Origin: Streptomyces sp. Sge12
GTDB lineage: Bacteria; Actinomycetota; Actinomycetes; Streptomycetales; Streptomycetaceae
Reading direction: 5' to 3'
Assembly: GCF_002080455.1 (NCBI RefSeq)
Contig: NZ_CP020555.1
Coordinates: 3,162,001 to 3,226,000, forward strand
Length of the DNA: 64,000 nt
Shown: piece by piece, positions 34,227 through 42,924 of the stretch
How the letters are laid out: each line of letters opens with the position of its first letter
How positions within the stretch are numbered: position 1 is the first letter of the stretch
Notes under the pieces: model-generated
Databases searched by the model: none
What the model was told of the DNA's origin: nothing
What the model saw: only the letters and a program-made list of their open reading frames with translations
Position numbers and translations under genes: made by a program

Positions 34227-35990
34227 GTGCGCAAGGTGCTCATCGCCAACCGTGGCGAAATCGCTGTCCGCGTTGCTCGGGCCTGCCGGGACGCCGGGAT
34301 CGCGAGCGTAGCCGTCTACGCCGATCCGGACCGGGACGCTCTGCACGTCCGCGCGGCCGACGAAGCTTTCGCGTTGGGCGGTGACACCCCGGCCGCCAGC
34401 TACCTGGACATCTCCAAGGTCCTCCAGGCCGCAGCCGACTCCGGTGCGGACGCCATCCACCCCGGATACGGCTTCCTCTCCGAGAACGCCGACTTCGCCC
34501 AGGCCGTGCTCGACGCCGGCCTGACCTGGATCGGTCCGCCGCCGCAGGCCATCCGTGACCTCGGTGACAAGGTCGCCGCCCGTCACATCGCCCAGCGCGC
34601 CGGGGCCCCGCTGGTCGCCGGCACGCCGGACCCGGTCTCCGGGGCGGACGAGGTCGTCGCCTTCGCCAAGGAGCACGGCCTGCCGATCGCCATCAAGGCC
34701 GCCTTCGGCGGTGGCGGTCGCGGTCTGAAGGTCGCCCGCACCCTCGAAGAGGTGCCGGAGCTCTACGACTCCGCCGTCCGCGAGGCCGTCGCCGCCTTCG
34801 GCCGCGGCGAGTGCTTCGTCGAGCGCTACCTCGATAAGCCGCGCCACGTCGAGACCCAGTGCCTGGCCGACTCGCACGGCAACGTCGTCGTCGTGTCGAC
34901 CCGTGACTGCTCCCTCCAGCGCCGCCACCAGAAGCTCGTGGAGGAGGCTCCGGCCCCCTTCCTGACCGAGGCTCAGAACGCGGAGCTGTACGCCGCCTCC
35001 AAGGCCATCCTGAAGGAAGCCGGCTACGTCGGCGCCGGCACCGTGGAGTTCCTCGTCTCCGCCGACGGCCTGATCTCCTTCCTGGAGGTCAACACCCGGC
35101 TCCAGGTCGAGCACCCGGTCACCGAAGAGGTCGCCGGCATCGACCTGGTCCGCGAGATGTTCCGCATCGCCGACGGCGAGGAGCTCGGCTACGGCGACCC
35201 GGTCCTGCGCGGTCACTCCATCGAGTTCCGCATCAACGGCGAGGACCCGGGCCGCGGCTTCCTCCCGGCCCCCGGCACGGTCACCAAGTTCAACGCCCCC
35301 ACCGGCCCGGGCGTCCGCCTCGACGCGGGCGTCGAATCCGGCTCCGTGATCGGCCCGGCCTGGGACTCGCTCCTGGCCAAGCTGATCGTCACCGGCGCCA
35401 CCCGCGAGCAGGCCCTCCAGCGCGCGGCGCGCGCCCTGGCCGAGTTCGAGGTCGAGGGCATGGCCACCGCCATCCCCTTCCACCGTGCGGTCGTCGTCGA
35501 CCCGGCGTTCGCCCCCACGGACGGCAGCCCCTTCACGGTCTTCACCCGCTGGATCGAGACCGAGTTCGTCAACGAGATCCCGGCGTTCACGGCCCCGGCC
35601 GCGGAGGACACCGAGGACGAGCCGGGCCGCGAGACCGTGGTCGTCGAGGTCGGCGGCAAGCGCCTGGAGGTCTCCCTCCCGTCCTCGCTGGGCATGACCC
35701 TGGCCCGTACGGCCGCTGCGGGCGGCGCGAAGCCGAAGCGCCGCGCGGCCAAGAAGTCCGGCCCCGCCGCCTCCGGCGACACCCTGGCCTCCCCGATGCA
35801 GGGCACGATCGTCAAGGTCGCGGTCGAGGAGGGCCAGCAGGTCAACGAGGGCGACCTGGTCGTCGTACTCGAAGCCATGAAGATGGAGCAGCCGCTGAAC
35901 GCCCACCGCTCGGGCACGATCGTCGGCCTCACGGCCGAGGTCGGCGCGTCGGTCACCTCGGGCGCGACGATCTGCGAGATCAAGGACTGA
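34227..35990 (+). CDS. accA2: Acyl-CoA carboxylase alpha subunit (biotin carboxylase + BCCP)
   Basis: 587 residues, joining a biotin carboxylase domain (1 to about 450) with a C-terminal biotin carrier domain. Landmarks: [17 protein letters not shown], the ATP-grasp loop [27 protein letters not shown], and the biotinylation site [12 protein letters not shown]. It carboxylates biotin and, with AccB/PccB-type beta subunits, makes malonyl- or methylmalonyl-CoA. This supplies fatty acid and polyketide extender units, including for the inserted cluster. GTG start after AAGGAGGG. From memory it equals S. coelicolor AccA2 (SCO4921). Followed by a terminator. Confidence 0.95.
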   Translation: MRKVLIANRGEIAVRVARACRDAGIASVAVYADPDRDALHVRAADEAFALGGDTPAASYLDISKVLQAAADSGADAIHPGYGFLSENADFAQAVLDAGLTWIGPPPQAIRDLGDKVAARHIAQRAGAPLVAGTPDPVSGADEVVAFAKEHGLPIAIKAAFGGGGRGLKVARTLEEVPELYDSAVREAVAAFGRGECFVERYLDKPRHVETQCLADSHGNVVVVSTRDCSLQRRHQKLVEEAPAPFLTEAQNAELYAASKAILKEAGYVGAGTVEFLVSADGLISFLEVNTRLQVEHPVTEEVAGIDLVREMFRIADGEELGYGDPVLRGHSIEFRINGEDPGRGFLPAPGTVTKFNAPTGPGVRLDAGVESGSVIGPAWDSLLAKLIVTGATREQALQRAARALAEFEVEGMATAIPFHRAVVVDPAFAPTDGSPFTVFTRWIETEFVNEIPAFTAPAAEDTEDEPGRETVVVEVGGKRLEVSLPSSLGMTLARTAAAGGAKPKRRAAKKSGPAASGDTLASPMQGTIVKVAVEEGQQVNEGDLVVVLEAMKMEQPLNAHRSGTIVGLTAEVGASVTSGATICEIKD

Positions 35991-35998
35991 CGTCCCGT

Positions 35999-36034
35999 AC
36001 GGGGTTCCCGGGGCCTCCGCCCCGGGGGCCCCGT
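35999..36034 (+). terminator. Terminator after accA2
   Basis: Inverted repeat ACGGGG-TTCCCGGGGC / GCCCCGGG-GGCCCCGT beginning eight bases after the accA2 stop codon (35988-35990), followed by a short TTT. Confidence 0.75.
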
Positions 36035-36067
36035 TTCGCATGTGCGGCGCCGTACCGGGACGCTGCC

Positions 36068-36126
36068 CCCATACCTCGAACGCCGGCGGGGCTGAAGATC
36101 AGCCCCGCCGGCGTTCGAGGTATGGG
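36068..36126. repeat. 28-bp perfect palindrome of a dispersed intergenic repeat family
   Basis: Arms 36068-36095 and 36099-36126 are exact complements around a three-base loop. The core AGCCCCGCCGGCGTT(C/T)GAGG reappears singly at 39481 and, diverged, at 42215. Such elements are common between Streptomyces genes and can act as strong transcription terminators. Confidence 0.8.
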
Positions 36127-36131
36127 ACGGC

Positions 36132-36299
36132 CTAGGACGTCTCTTCCGGATCTTGTCGGGCCCGGCCCGCCCGGCACGGCACCTCGCCGCGTTGTCGGGG
36201 CGCCCGAGTACGTCCAGTACACGGGCGCCCCTCCGCCTTGCGCCGTACCGCACCGGACGACCCGGGCTCACCCGACAAGATCCGAAAGAGACGTCCTAG
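36132..36299. mobile_element. Candidate MITE: 168 bp with 29-bp terminal inverted repeats
   Basis: The ends 36132-36160 and 36271-36299 are inverted copies with one mismatch (outer bases CTAGGACGTCTCTT). The outermost CTAG on both sides may be a target-site duplication, as IS5-family elements prefer YTAR/CTAG. The interior (110 bp) has no reading frame but contains a further inverted repeat GGGGCGCCCG/CGGGCGCCCC around 36199-36228. The right end supplies the stop codon of the DeoR gene. A non-autonomous element is likelier than a regulatory site, given the size. Confidence 0.65.
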
Positions 36300-37243
36300 C
36301 GGCGGCGCATGTCGGCCACGCGGGCCCGCTCCGCCTGCGGCTCCGGCAGCATGCCCGCGGCCCGCAACTGCGCCGTCGGCCCACCCCGCCTCTGCACCGG
36401 CAGCGGCGACTCGCGGCGCGGCCGCCGCCCCTGCATCCCGTCCACACCGCCGGAGGGCACGGCTCCGCCCGCCACGGTGATCTGCACGCCCTGGTCCGCC
36501 AGCGCCTGCAGCTCCGTACCCGCCCGGTCGTCGTGCGGCGGCGGCTCGTCCGTCACCAGACGCGTCATCACGTCGGTCGGCACGGTCTGGAACATCGTGT
36601 CGGTACCGAGCTTCGTGTGGTCGGCCAGCACCACCACCTCCGCCGCCGCCTGCACCAGCGCCCGGTCCACGCTGGCGGACAGCATGTTGGACGTGGACAG
36701 CCCGCGCTCGGCGGTCAGACCGCTGCCCGAGAGGAAGGCCCGGGACACGCGCAGCCCCTGGAGGGACTGTTCCGCCCCGCTGCCCACGAGGGCGTAGTTG
36801 GACCCGCGCAGGGTGCCGCCGGTCATGACCACCTCCACCCGGTTGGCGTGGGCCAGGGCCTGGGCGACGAGCAGCGAGTTGGTGACGACGGTCAGTCCGG
36901 GCACACGGGCGAGCCGGCGGGCCAGCTCCTGCGTCGTGGTGCCCGCGCCGACGACGACGGCCTCGCCCTCTTCGACGAGGCCGGCCGCGACATCGGCAAT
37001 GGCGGTCTTCTCCGCCGTCGCGAGATGGGACTTTTGCGGAAAGCCGGACTCCCGCGTGAAACCGCCCGGCAAGACCGCACCGCCGTGTCGGCGGTCGAGG
37101 AGTCCTTCTGCCTCCAGTGCCCGCACGTCCCGCCGTACGGTCACTTCGGAGGTCTGGACGACGCGGGCGAGCTCCCGGAGCGATACCGCTCCGTTGGCCC
37201 GCACCATTTCGAGGATCAATTGGCGACGTTCTGCAGCGAACAC
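36296..37243 (-). CDS. DeoR-family transcriptional regulator
   Basis: 315 residues. N-terminal winged helix (VSLRELARVVQTSEVTVRRDVRALEAEGLLDRRHGG is the recognition region in two parts) and a sugar-phosphate-sensing DeoR C-terminal domain (VVGAGTTTQELARRL, VVTNSLLVAQ, MTGGTLRGSNYALVG). The last about 60 residues are an Arg/Pro-rich tail without structure. GTG start. From memory, the equivalent of SCO4920. It could regulate the nearby sugar and nucleoside genes. The stop codon lies inside the terminal repeat of the adjacent MITE-like element. Confidence 0.9.
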   Translation of the reverse strand: MFAAERRQLILEMVRANGAVSLRELARVVQTSEVTVRRDVRALEAEGLLDRRHGGAVLPGGFTRESGFPQKSHLATAEKTAIADVAAGLVEEGEAVVVGAGTTTQELARRLARVPGLTVVTNSLLVAQALAHANRVEVVMTGGTLRGSNYALVGSGAEQSLQGLRVSRAFLSGSGLTAERGLSTSNMLSASVDRALVQAAAEVVVLADHTKLGTDTMFQTVPTDVMTRLVTDEPPPHDDRAGTELQALADQGVQITVAGGAVPSGGVDGMQGRRPRRESPLPVQRRGGPTAQLRAAGMLPEPQAERARVADMRRR

Positions 37244-37418
37244 GAAACTGACAGTAACCCCAACGACCGTCTGCTTTCAGCTCTTTGCGCCGGAATACCG
37301 AAGTTGTCCATAAGGTGGGGCGACTAGTGGTATACGCAGCCCGAGAGTTGCGTGAACATCTCGCCACGAAACGACGCCCCGCCCCAAACCCCTTGCGGCA
37401 TGCGGCGGTTAGGCCGGA

Positions 37419-38858
37419 TCAGGCTTCCCCGGCGGCCTTCCGCGTGTGCAGCTGGCGGGCCACCTCGGCGATCGAGCCCGACAGCGAGGGGTACACGGTG
37501 AACGCGTTTGCGATCTGCTCGACCGTCAGGTTGTTGTCGACCGCGATCGAGATGGGGTGGATCAGCTCGCTCGCACGCGGGGAGACGACCACACCGCCGA
37601 CGACGATGCCGGTGCCCGGGCGGCAGAACATCTTCACGAAGCCGTCCCGGATGCCCTGCATCTTGGCCCGCGGGTTGCGCAGCAGCGGGAGCTTCACCAC
37701 ACGGGCGTCGATCTTGCCGGCGTCCACGTCCGCCTGGGTGTAGCCGACGGTGGCGATCTCCGGGTCGGTGAAGACGTTCGAGGAGACCGTCTTCAGGTTC
37801 AGCGGGGCCACCGCGTCACCGAGGAAGTGGTACATCGCGATGCGTCCCTGCATCGCCGCGACCGACGCGAGCGCGAAGACGCCCGTGACGTCACCCGCGG
37901 CGTACACGCCGGGCGCGGAGGTGCGCGAGACCTTGTCGGTCCAGATGTGCCCGGAGTCCTTGAGCCGGACCCCGGACTCCTCCAGGTTCATGTTCTGGGT
38001 GTTCGGGATCGCGCCGACGGCCATCAGGCAGTGCGTACCGGTCAGCACGCGGCCGTCGGAGAGGGTCACCTCGACCCGGTCGCCCACCCGCTTGGCGGAT
38101 TCGGCCCGGGAGCGCCCGACGACGTTCATGCCGCGGCGCCGGAAGACGTCCTCCAGCACGGCGGCCGCGTCCGGGTCCTCACCGGGCAGCACGCGGTCGC
38201 GGGAGGACACGAGCGTCACCCGGGAGCCGAGGGCCTGGTACGCACCGGCGAACTCGGCGCCGGTCACACCGGAGCCGACCACGATGAGCTCCTCGGGGAG
38301 CTCGTCGAGGTCGTAGACCTGGGTCCAGTTCAGGATCCGCTCGCCGTCGGGCATGGCGTCGGGGATCTCGCGGGGGGTGCCGCCGGTCGCGATCAGCACC
38401 GCGTCGGCGGTCAGGATCGTCTCGGACCCGTCGGCGGCGGTGACGATGACGTCCCGGGTGCCGTCGATGCCCTGCGGCCCGCCGAGCTTGCCGCGGCCGC
38501 GCACCACGCGGGCGCCGGCCCGGGTGACGGAGGCGGTGATGTCGTGGGACTGGGCGAGCGCGAGGCGCTTCACACGCCGGTTCACCTTGCCGAGGTCCAC
38601 GCCCACGACGCGCGCGGCCTGCTCGATGTGCGGGGTGTCGTCCGCGACGACGATGCCGAGCTCCTCGTACGAGGAGTCGAAGGTCGTCATCACCTCGGCG
38701 GTCGCGATCAGAGTCTTGGAGGGTACGCAGTCGGTGAGGACCGAGGCCCCGCCCAGACCGTCGCAGTCGACGACGGTCACCTCCGCGCCGAGCTGGGCCC
38801 CCACCAGGGCTGCCTCATACCCGCCGGGTCCGCCGCCGATGATCACGATCCGGGTCAC
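37419..38858 (-). CDS. lpdA: LpdA-like flavoprotein NAD(P)H quinone dehydrogenase
   Basis: 479 residues with the dihydrolipoamide-dehydrogenase fold: FAD motif RIVIIGGGPGGYEAALVGA, NAD motif VVGSGVTGAEFAGAY and C-terminal dimer interface. The redox-active disulfide is incomplete: the segment reads GGASVLTDCVPSKT, with only the second Cys. It cannot be a normal lipoamide dehydrogenase and fits M. tuberculosis LpdA (Rv3303c), an NAD(P)H:quinone reductase. Single gene, with about 170 bp on either side to its neighbours. Confidence 0.9.
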   Translation of the reverse strand: MTRIVIIGGGPGGYEAALVGAQLGAEVTVVDCDGLGGASVLTDCVPSKTLIATAEVMTTFDSSYEELGIVVADDTPHIEQAARVVGVDLGKVNRRVKRLALAQSHDITASVTRAGARVVRGRGKLGGPQGIDGTRDVIVTAADGSETILTADAVLIATGGTPREIPDAMPDGERILNWTQVYDLDELPEELIVVGSGVTGAEFAGAYQALGSRVTLVSSRDRVLPGEDPDAAAVLEDVFRRRGMNVVGRSRAESAKRVGDRVEVTLSDGRVLTGTHCLMAVGAIPNTQNMNLEESGVRLKDSGHIWTDKVSRTSAPGVYAAGDVTGVFALASVAAMQGRIAMYHFLGDAVAPLNLKTVSSNVFTDPEIATVGYTQADVDAGKIDARVVKLPLLRNPRAKMQGIRDGFVKMFCRPGTGIVVGGVVVSPRASELIHPISIAVDNNLTVEQIANAFTVYPSLSGSIAEVARQLHTRKAAGEA

Positions 38859-39031
38859 GAAAAGTCCGCCTCACGTCTACCCGGCCGGCTGCCGCCCCGG
38901 CCGGTGTTCCGGGGGGTCTCCCCGGGGGATGCATTCCGTGCTCCATTGTCCCGCACGCTTCAAGGTGCTTCGCGCCCGGTCCCTCCATCCGGGCACGCGT
39001 GCACCGGCACCCCTCCCGTACCCTCGACCTC

Positions 39032-39469
39032 ATGTCGCTCTACGCCGCGTACGCCGGCAACCTCGACCCGCGGCTGATGACGCGCCGCGCACCCCATTCG
39101 CCGCTGCGCGGCACGGGCTGGATCAACGACTGGCGGCTGACCTTCGGCGGCGAGCAGATGGGCTGGGAGGGCGCTCTCGCCACGATCGTCGAAGCCCCGC
39201 GCCACCAGGTCTTCGTCGCCCTGTACGACATCGCGCCGCTGGACGAGGAGTCGATGGACCGCTGGGAGGGTGTCGGGCTCGACATCTACCGGCGCATGCG
39301 GGTGCGCGTCCACACGCTGGACGGCGAGGAAGCGGCCTGGGTGTACGTCCTGAACGGCTACGAGGGCGGCCTGCCCTCCGCGCGCTACCTCGGCGAGATC
39401 GCCGACGCCGCCGAATCCGCGGGCGCCCCCCACGACTACGTCATGGAAATCCGCAAGCGCCCCTGCTGA
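39032..39469 (+). CDS. Gamma-glutamylcyclotransferase-like protein
   Basis: 145 residues with the small beta-barrel GGCT/AIG2 fold: start MSLYAAYAGNLDPRLMTRRAPHS, central FVALYDIAPLDEESMDRWEG and final AAESAGAPHDYVMEI. The N-terminal YAxYxxN/NLD substrate-loop is typical. It would cyclise a gamma-glutamyl peptide or amine, but the exact substrate is unknown. The start codon has almost no ribosome site, so a leaderless mRNA is possible. Confidence 0.87.
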   Translation: MSLYAAYAGNLDPRLMTRRAPHSPLRGTGWINDWRLTFGGEQMGWEGALATIVEAPRHQVFVALYDIAPLDEESMDRWEGVGLDIYRRMRVRVHTLDGEEAAWVYVLNGYEGGLPSARYLGEIADAAESAGAPHDYVMEIRKRPC

Positions 39470-39480
39470 CCCCCACCCCC

Positions 39481-39530
39481 AGCCCCGCCGGCGTTTGAGG
39501 CGCGGGGTGCGGGGCGGAGCCCCGGGGTTT
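39481..39530. repeat. Copy of the dispersed GC-rich intergenic repeat
   Basis: Begins AGCCCCGCCGGCGTTTGAGG and continues with a GCGGGG.../CCCCGG hairpin between the cyclotransferase and the purine nucleoside phosphorylase genes. Related to 36068-36126 and 42215-42262. It probably ends the upstream transcript. Confidence 0.7.
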
Positions 39531-39605
39531 CGGGCCGGCCACCCCCGCGGGGACGATTCGGCGGAAACGACAAGGCAACGATCCGAACACCGTGAGCTGT
39601 GCCAT

Positions 39606-39617
39606 CTACGCGCGTAG
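39606..39617. promoter_or_regulatory. CTACGCGCGTAG operator candidate, purine nucleoside phosphorylase
   Basis: Exact 12-bp palindrome, 26 bp before the GTG start. The same 12 bases occur in front of deoC (57264) and add (63313), all nucleoside-catabolism genes. Confidence 0.75.
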
Positions 39618-39642
39618 GCCGGAAGCAGCTACGCTCGTCCGC

Positions 39643-40449
39643 GTGAACGCATCTGTTACCGACCCCTTCGCCGCCGCCGACGCCGCAGCCGCCCGCCTGC
39701 GGGAGCTGACCGGCGTGGACTCCCACGATGTCGCCCTCGTGATGGGCTCCGGCTGGGCCCCCGCCGCAGAGGCGCTCGGCGCCCCCGAGGCCGAGTTCCT
39801 CGTCACCGAGCTGCCCGGCTTCCCGCCCGCCGCCGTGGAGGGCCACGGCGGCAAGATCCGCTCGTACAAGATCGGCGACAAGCGCGCCCTGGTCTTCCTC
39901 GGCCGGACCCACTACTACGAGGGCCGCGGCGTCGCCGCCGTCGCCCACGGTGTGCGCACCGCCGTCGCCGCCGGCTGCAAGACCGTCGTGCTGACCAACG
40001 GCTGCGGCGGTCTGCGCGAGGGCATGAAGCCCGGCCAGCCCGTCCTGATCAGTGACCACCTCAACCTGACGGCCACCTCGCCGATCGTCGGCGCGAACTT
40101 CGTCGACCTCACCGACCTGTACTCGCCGCGCCTGCGCGCGATGTGCAAGGAGATCGACGCGACCCTCGAAGAGGGCGTCTACGTGCAGTTCCCCGGCCCG
40201 CACTACGAGACCCCGGCCGAGATCAACATGATCCGCGTCATGGGCGCCGACCTGGTCGGCATGTCCACCGTGCTGGAGGCCATCGCCGCCCGTGAGGCCG
40301 GCGCCGAGGTGCTCGGCATCTCGCTGGTCACCAACCTGGCGGCGGGCCTGTCCGGCGAGCCGCTGAACCACGAAGAGGTCCTCCAGGCCGGCCGCGACTC
40401 GGCTGCCCGCATGGGCACGCTGCTGACGCAGGTCCTCGCCCGCATCTGA
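39643..40449 (+). CDS. Purine nucleoside phosphorylase
   Basis: 268-residue trimeric-type (class II) enzyme that phosphorolyses inosine and guanosine to base plus ribose-1-phosphate. Motifs: [13 protein letters not shown] (phosphate loop), [21 protein letters not shown] and [15 protein letters not shown] chose GTG at 39643 because the longer frame runs through the operator palindrome at 39606-39617. Followed 28 bp later by the phosphomutase, which may process the released ribose-1-phosphate, so these form an operon. Confidence 0.94.
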   Translation: MNASVTDPFAAADAAAARLRELTGVDSHDVALVMGSGWAPAAEALGAPEAEFLVTELPGFPPAAVEGHGGKIRSYKIGDKRALVFLGRTHYYEGRGVAAVAHGVRTAVAAGCKTVVLTNGCGGLREGMKPGQPVLISDHLNLTATSPIVGANFVDLTDLYSPRLRAMCKEIDATLEEGVYVQFPGPHYETPAEINMIRVMGADLVGMSTVLEAIAAREAGAEVLGISLVTNLAAGLSGEPLNHEEVLQAGRDSAARMGTLLTQVLARI

Positions 40450-40477
40450 TCGACGTACGAGAGGTAAGGCGGAAGCA

Positions 40478-42139
40478 GTGCAGGAACAGGCACAGGACGA
40501 CCTGATCACCCGGGCGCAGGCCTGGCTGGCCGAGGACCCGGACCCGGAGACGGCCGCGGAGCTGGCCGCGCTCATCGAGTCCGCGGACACCGCGGAGCTC
40601 GCGGACCGTTTCTCGGGCACCCTGCAGTTCGGCACCGCCGGACTGCGCGGTGAGATCGGCGCCGGTCCGATGCGGATGAACCGCAGCGTGGTCATCCGGG
40701 CCGCGGCGGGCCTGGCGGCCTATCTGAAGGCCCAGGGCCACGACGGCGGCCTGGTCGTCGTCGGCTACGACGCCCGCTACAAGTCCGCGGACTTCGCCCG
40801 CGACACCGCGGCCGTCATGACCGGCGCCGGGCTGCGCGCGGCCCTCCTGCCCCGCCCGCTGCCGACGCCCGTCCTCGCGTACGCGATAAGGCACCTCGGC
40901 GCCGTCGCCGGCGTCGAGGTGACCGCGAGCCACAACCCTCCCCGGGACAACGGCTACAAGGTCTACCTCGGCGACGGCTCGCAGATCGTCTCCCCGGCCG
41001 ACAGCGAGATCGCGGCGCAGATCGCGGCGGTGGCGAAGCTGGCCGACGTACCGCGCCCGGAGTCGGGCTGGCAGGAGCTCGGCGACGAGGTCCTGGAGGC
41101 CTACCTGGCGCGCACGGACGCCGTCCTGACCCCCGGGTCCCCGCGGGGCGTGCGGACCGTCTACACGGCCATGCACGGCGTCGGCAAGGACGTCGTCCTG
41201 GCGGCCTTCGCCCGGCACGGCTTCCCGGAGCCGGTGCTCGTCGCCGAGCAGGCCGAGCCGGACCCGGCCTTCCCGACCGTGGCGTTCCCCAACCCGGAGG
41301 AGCCGGGCGCGATGGACCTGGCCTTCGCGAAGGCCGCCGAGGTCCAGCCCGACATCGTGATCGCCAACGACCCGGACGCGGACCGCTGCGCCGTGGCCGT
41401 CCCCACCGGGGACGGCTGGCGGATGCTGCGCGGCGACGAGGTCGGCGCGCTGCTGGCGGCGCACCTCGTCCACAAGGGGGTCTCGGGCGGTGACAAAGTC
41501 TTCGCGGAGTCCATCGTCTCCTCCAGCCTGCTGGGCCGGATCGCGGAGGCGGCGGGTGTCGGCCACGAGGAGACCCTGACCGGCTTCAAGTGGATCGCCC
41601 GCGTCAAGGGCCTGCGCTACGGCTACGAGGAGGCGCTCGGCTACTGCGTGGACCCCGAGGGCGTCCGCGACAAGGACGGCGTCACCGCCGCCCTGCTGGT
41701 GGCGGAGCTGGCCTCGGTGCTCAAGGAGCAGGGCCGCACCCTGACCGACCTGCTGGACGACCTGGCGATGGCCCACGGCCTGCACGCCACCGACCAGCTG
41801 TCCGTGCGCGTCTCGGACCTGTCGATCATCGCCGACGCGATGGCGGCGCTGCGCGCGCAGCCGCCGGTGTCCCTGGCGGGCCTGCGGGTGGTCTCGGCGG
41901 AGGACCTGTCCCGGGGCACGGAGACCCTCCCGCCCACGGACGGCCTGCGCTACTACCTGGACGGCGCGTACAAGGCCCGGGTCATCGCCCGCCCGTCGGG
42001 CACCGAGCCCAAGCTGAAGTGCTACCTGGAGGTCGTGGTCCCGGTGGCCGAGGCCTCCGACCTGGCGCCGGCCCGCGTCCGCGGCCAGGAGGTCCTGGAC
42101 GCGATCAAGAAGGACCTCTCCGCGGCCATGGGCATCTGA
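40478..42139 (+). CDS. Phosphoglucomutase/phosphomannomutase-type phospho-sugar mutase
   Basis: 553 residues, four-domain alpha-D-phosphohexomutase. The phosphoserine loop is TASHNPPRDNGYKVY, the Mg loop is NDPDADRC, the sugar loop is in EALGYCVDPEGV and the phosphate-binding loop is ARPSGTEPKLK. Its length and position after purine nucleoside phosphorylase suggest it acts as a phosphopentomutase-like or broad mutase, converting ribose-1-P to ribose-5-P for nucleoside use. Annotated phosphomannomutase in related genomes. GTG start. A perfect terminator hairpin follows. Confidence 0.92.
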   Translation: MQEQAQDDLITRAQAWLAEDPDPETAAELAALIESADTAELADRFSGTLQFGTAGLRGEIGAGPMRMNRSVVIRAAAGLAAYLKAQGHDGGLVVVGYDARYKSADFARDTAAVMTGAGLRAALLPRPLPTPVLAYAIRHLGAVAGVEVTASHNPPRDNGYKVYLGDGSQIVSPADSEIAAQIAAVAKLADVPRPESGWQELGDEVLEAYLARTDAVLTPGSPRGVRTVYTAMHGVGKDVVLAAFARHGFPEPVLVAEQAEPDPAFPTVAFPNPEEPGAMDLAFAKAAEVQPDIVIANDPDADRCAVAVPTGDGWRMLRGDEVGALLAAHLVHKGVSGGDKVFAESIVSSSLLGRIAEAAGVGHEETLTGFKWIARVKGLRYGYEEALGYCVDPEGVRDKDGVTAALLVAELASVLKEQGRTLTDLLDDLAMAHGLHATDQLSVRVSDLSIIADAMAALRAQPPVSLAGLRVVSAEDLSRGTETLPPTDGLRYYLDGAYKARVIARPSGTEPKLKCYLEVVVPVAEASDLAPARVRGQEVLDAIKKDLSAAMGI

Positions 42140-42170
42140 CCCCTCGCCCCGGGGTTTCGGCCCCTCGACC

Positions 42171-42204
42171 GGCCCGGTCCCGCCCCGTCCGGCGGGACCG
42201 GGCC
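42171..42204. terminator. Terminator after the phospho-sugar mutase
   Basis: Perfect 14-bp arms (42171-42184 and 42191-42204, GGCCCGGTCCCGCC and complement), six-base loop, between convergent genes. Confidence 0.85.
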
Positions 42205-42214
42205 TTCGCGCATC

Positions 42215-42262
42215 CGGCCCCGGCGGCGTTCGAGGTACGGGGGTCCGGGGGCGGGGCCCCCG
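42215..42262. repeat. Diverged copy of the dispersed GC-rich intergenic repeat
   Basis: CGGCCCCGGCGGCGTTCGAGG followed by a GGGGTCCGGGGGC...GCCCCCGG hairpin. It resembles the elements at 36068 and 39481 and sits just beyond the stop codon of the AfsQ-linked lipoprotein. Confidence 0.6.
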
Positions 42263-42279
42263 GCGACGGGGGCGCCGCG

Positions 42280-42924
42280 TCAGGACGGCGAGGCGGAAGG
42301 CGTCGGGCGGGCGATCTCGCCCAGCGTCGGCACCGATTCCGGCCGCGAACGCACCGCGTCCGTGCACTCCCACGCCCGCGGCGGATCCAGGTCCGGGCCG
42401 CCGAGGACCACCGGGCCCGGGGTCCCCTTCAGCGCCTCGCTGCCCGCCAGCGTGCACACGATCTGCGAGAGCGCCACCGGCGGCAGGTCCTCGGGCTTGC
42501 GGCTGAGCCGCACGGTGCCCGCCGGGTCCCCCGGCCTCGGGGCGCCGGCCGAGAGCCCGACCGGGACCTCGCTCGTGAAGCCGGCGTCCCGCTCCTCCGT
42601 GGTCGGCGTCCGCTCCAGCGCCTCCAGCAGCGCCTGCGCGACGAGCGCCAGGGGGTCCCGTACCGGCTTCTTCTCAGGTACCGGAACCACGCGCTCCACA
42701 CCCACCAGCTGCGATCCGCAGACCAGCTCCACCGTGGCCCGGAAGCCCTGCACCCCGCTGGGCTGCGGCTGCGTGTCGCACGACACGCGCGACGGCGCCG
42801 CGCCCACGTCCACCGGCACGGTCGTCGCCCGGATCCCGCAGGCCGACGTCGCGAGCAGCGCGACCGCGACGAACGGGACCAGCACCACCGGAACCACCGG
42901 CAGAGCCCTACGCATCCGCGTCAC
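42280..42924 (-). CDS. Lipoprotein linked to the AfsQ two-component system
   Basis: 214 residues. Lipoprotein signal peptide with a lipobox ending TSAC near residue 29 (ALLATSAC). The mature part is Pro-rich and contains a paired-Cys extracellular domain (VSCDTQ, ELVCGSQ, QIVCTLAG, AWECTD). It lies in the position of the third gene of the afsQ operon in S. coelicolor (SCO4905, from memory) and overlaps the kinase gene by 17 bp. It may assist signal sensing by AfsQ2 at the outer face of the membrane. Confidence 0.85.
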   Translation of the reverse strand: MTRMRRALPVVPVVLVPFVAVALLATSACGIRATTVPVDVGAAPSRVSCDTQPQPSGVQGFRATVELVCGSQLVGVERVVPVPEKKPVRDPLALVAQALLEALERTPTTEERDAGFTSEVPVGLSAGAPRPGDPAGTVRLSRKPEDLPPVALSQIVCTLAGSEALKGTPGPVVLGGPDLDPPRAWECTDAVRSRPESVPTLGEIARPTPSASPS

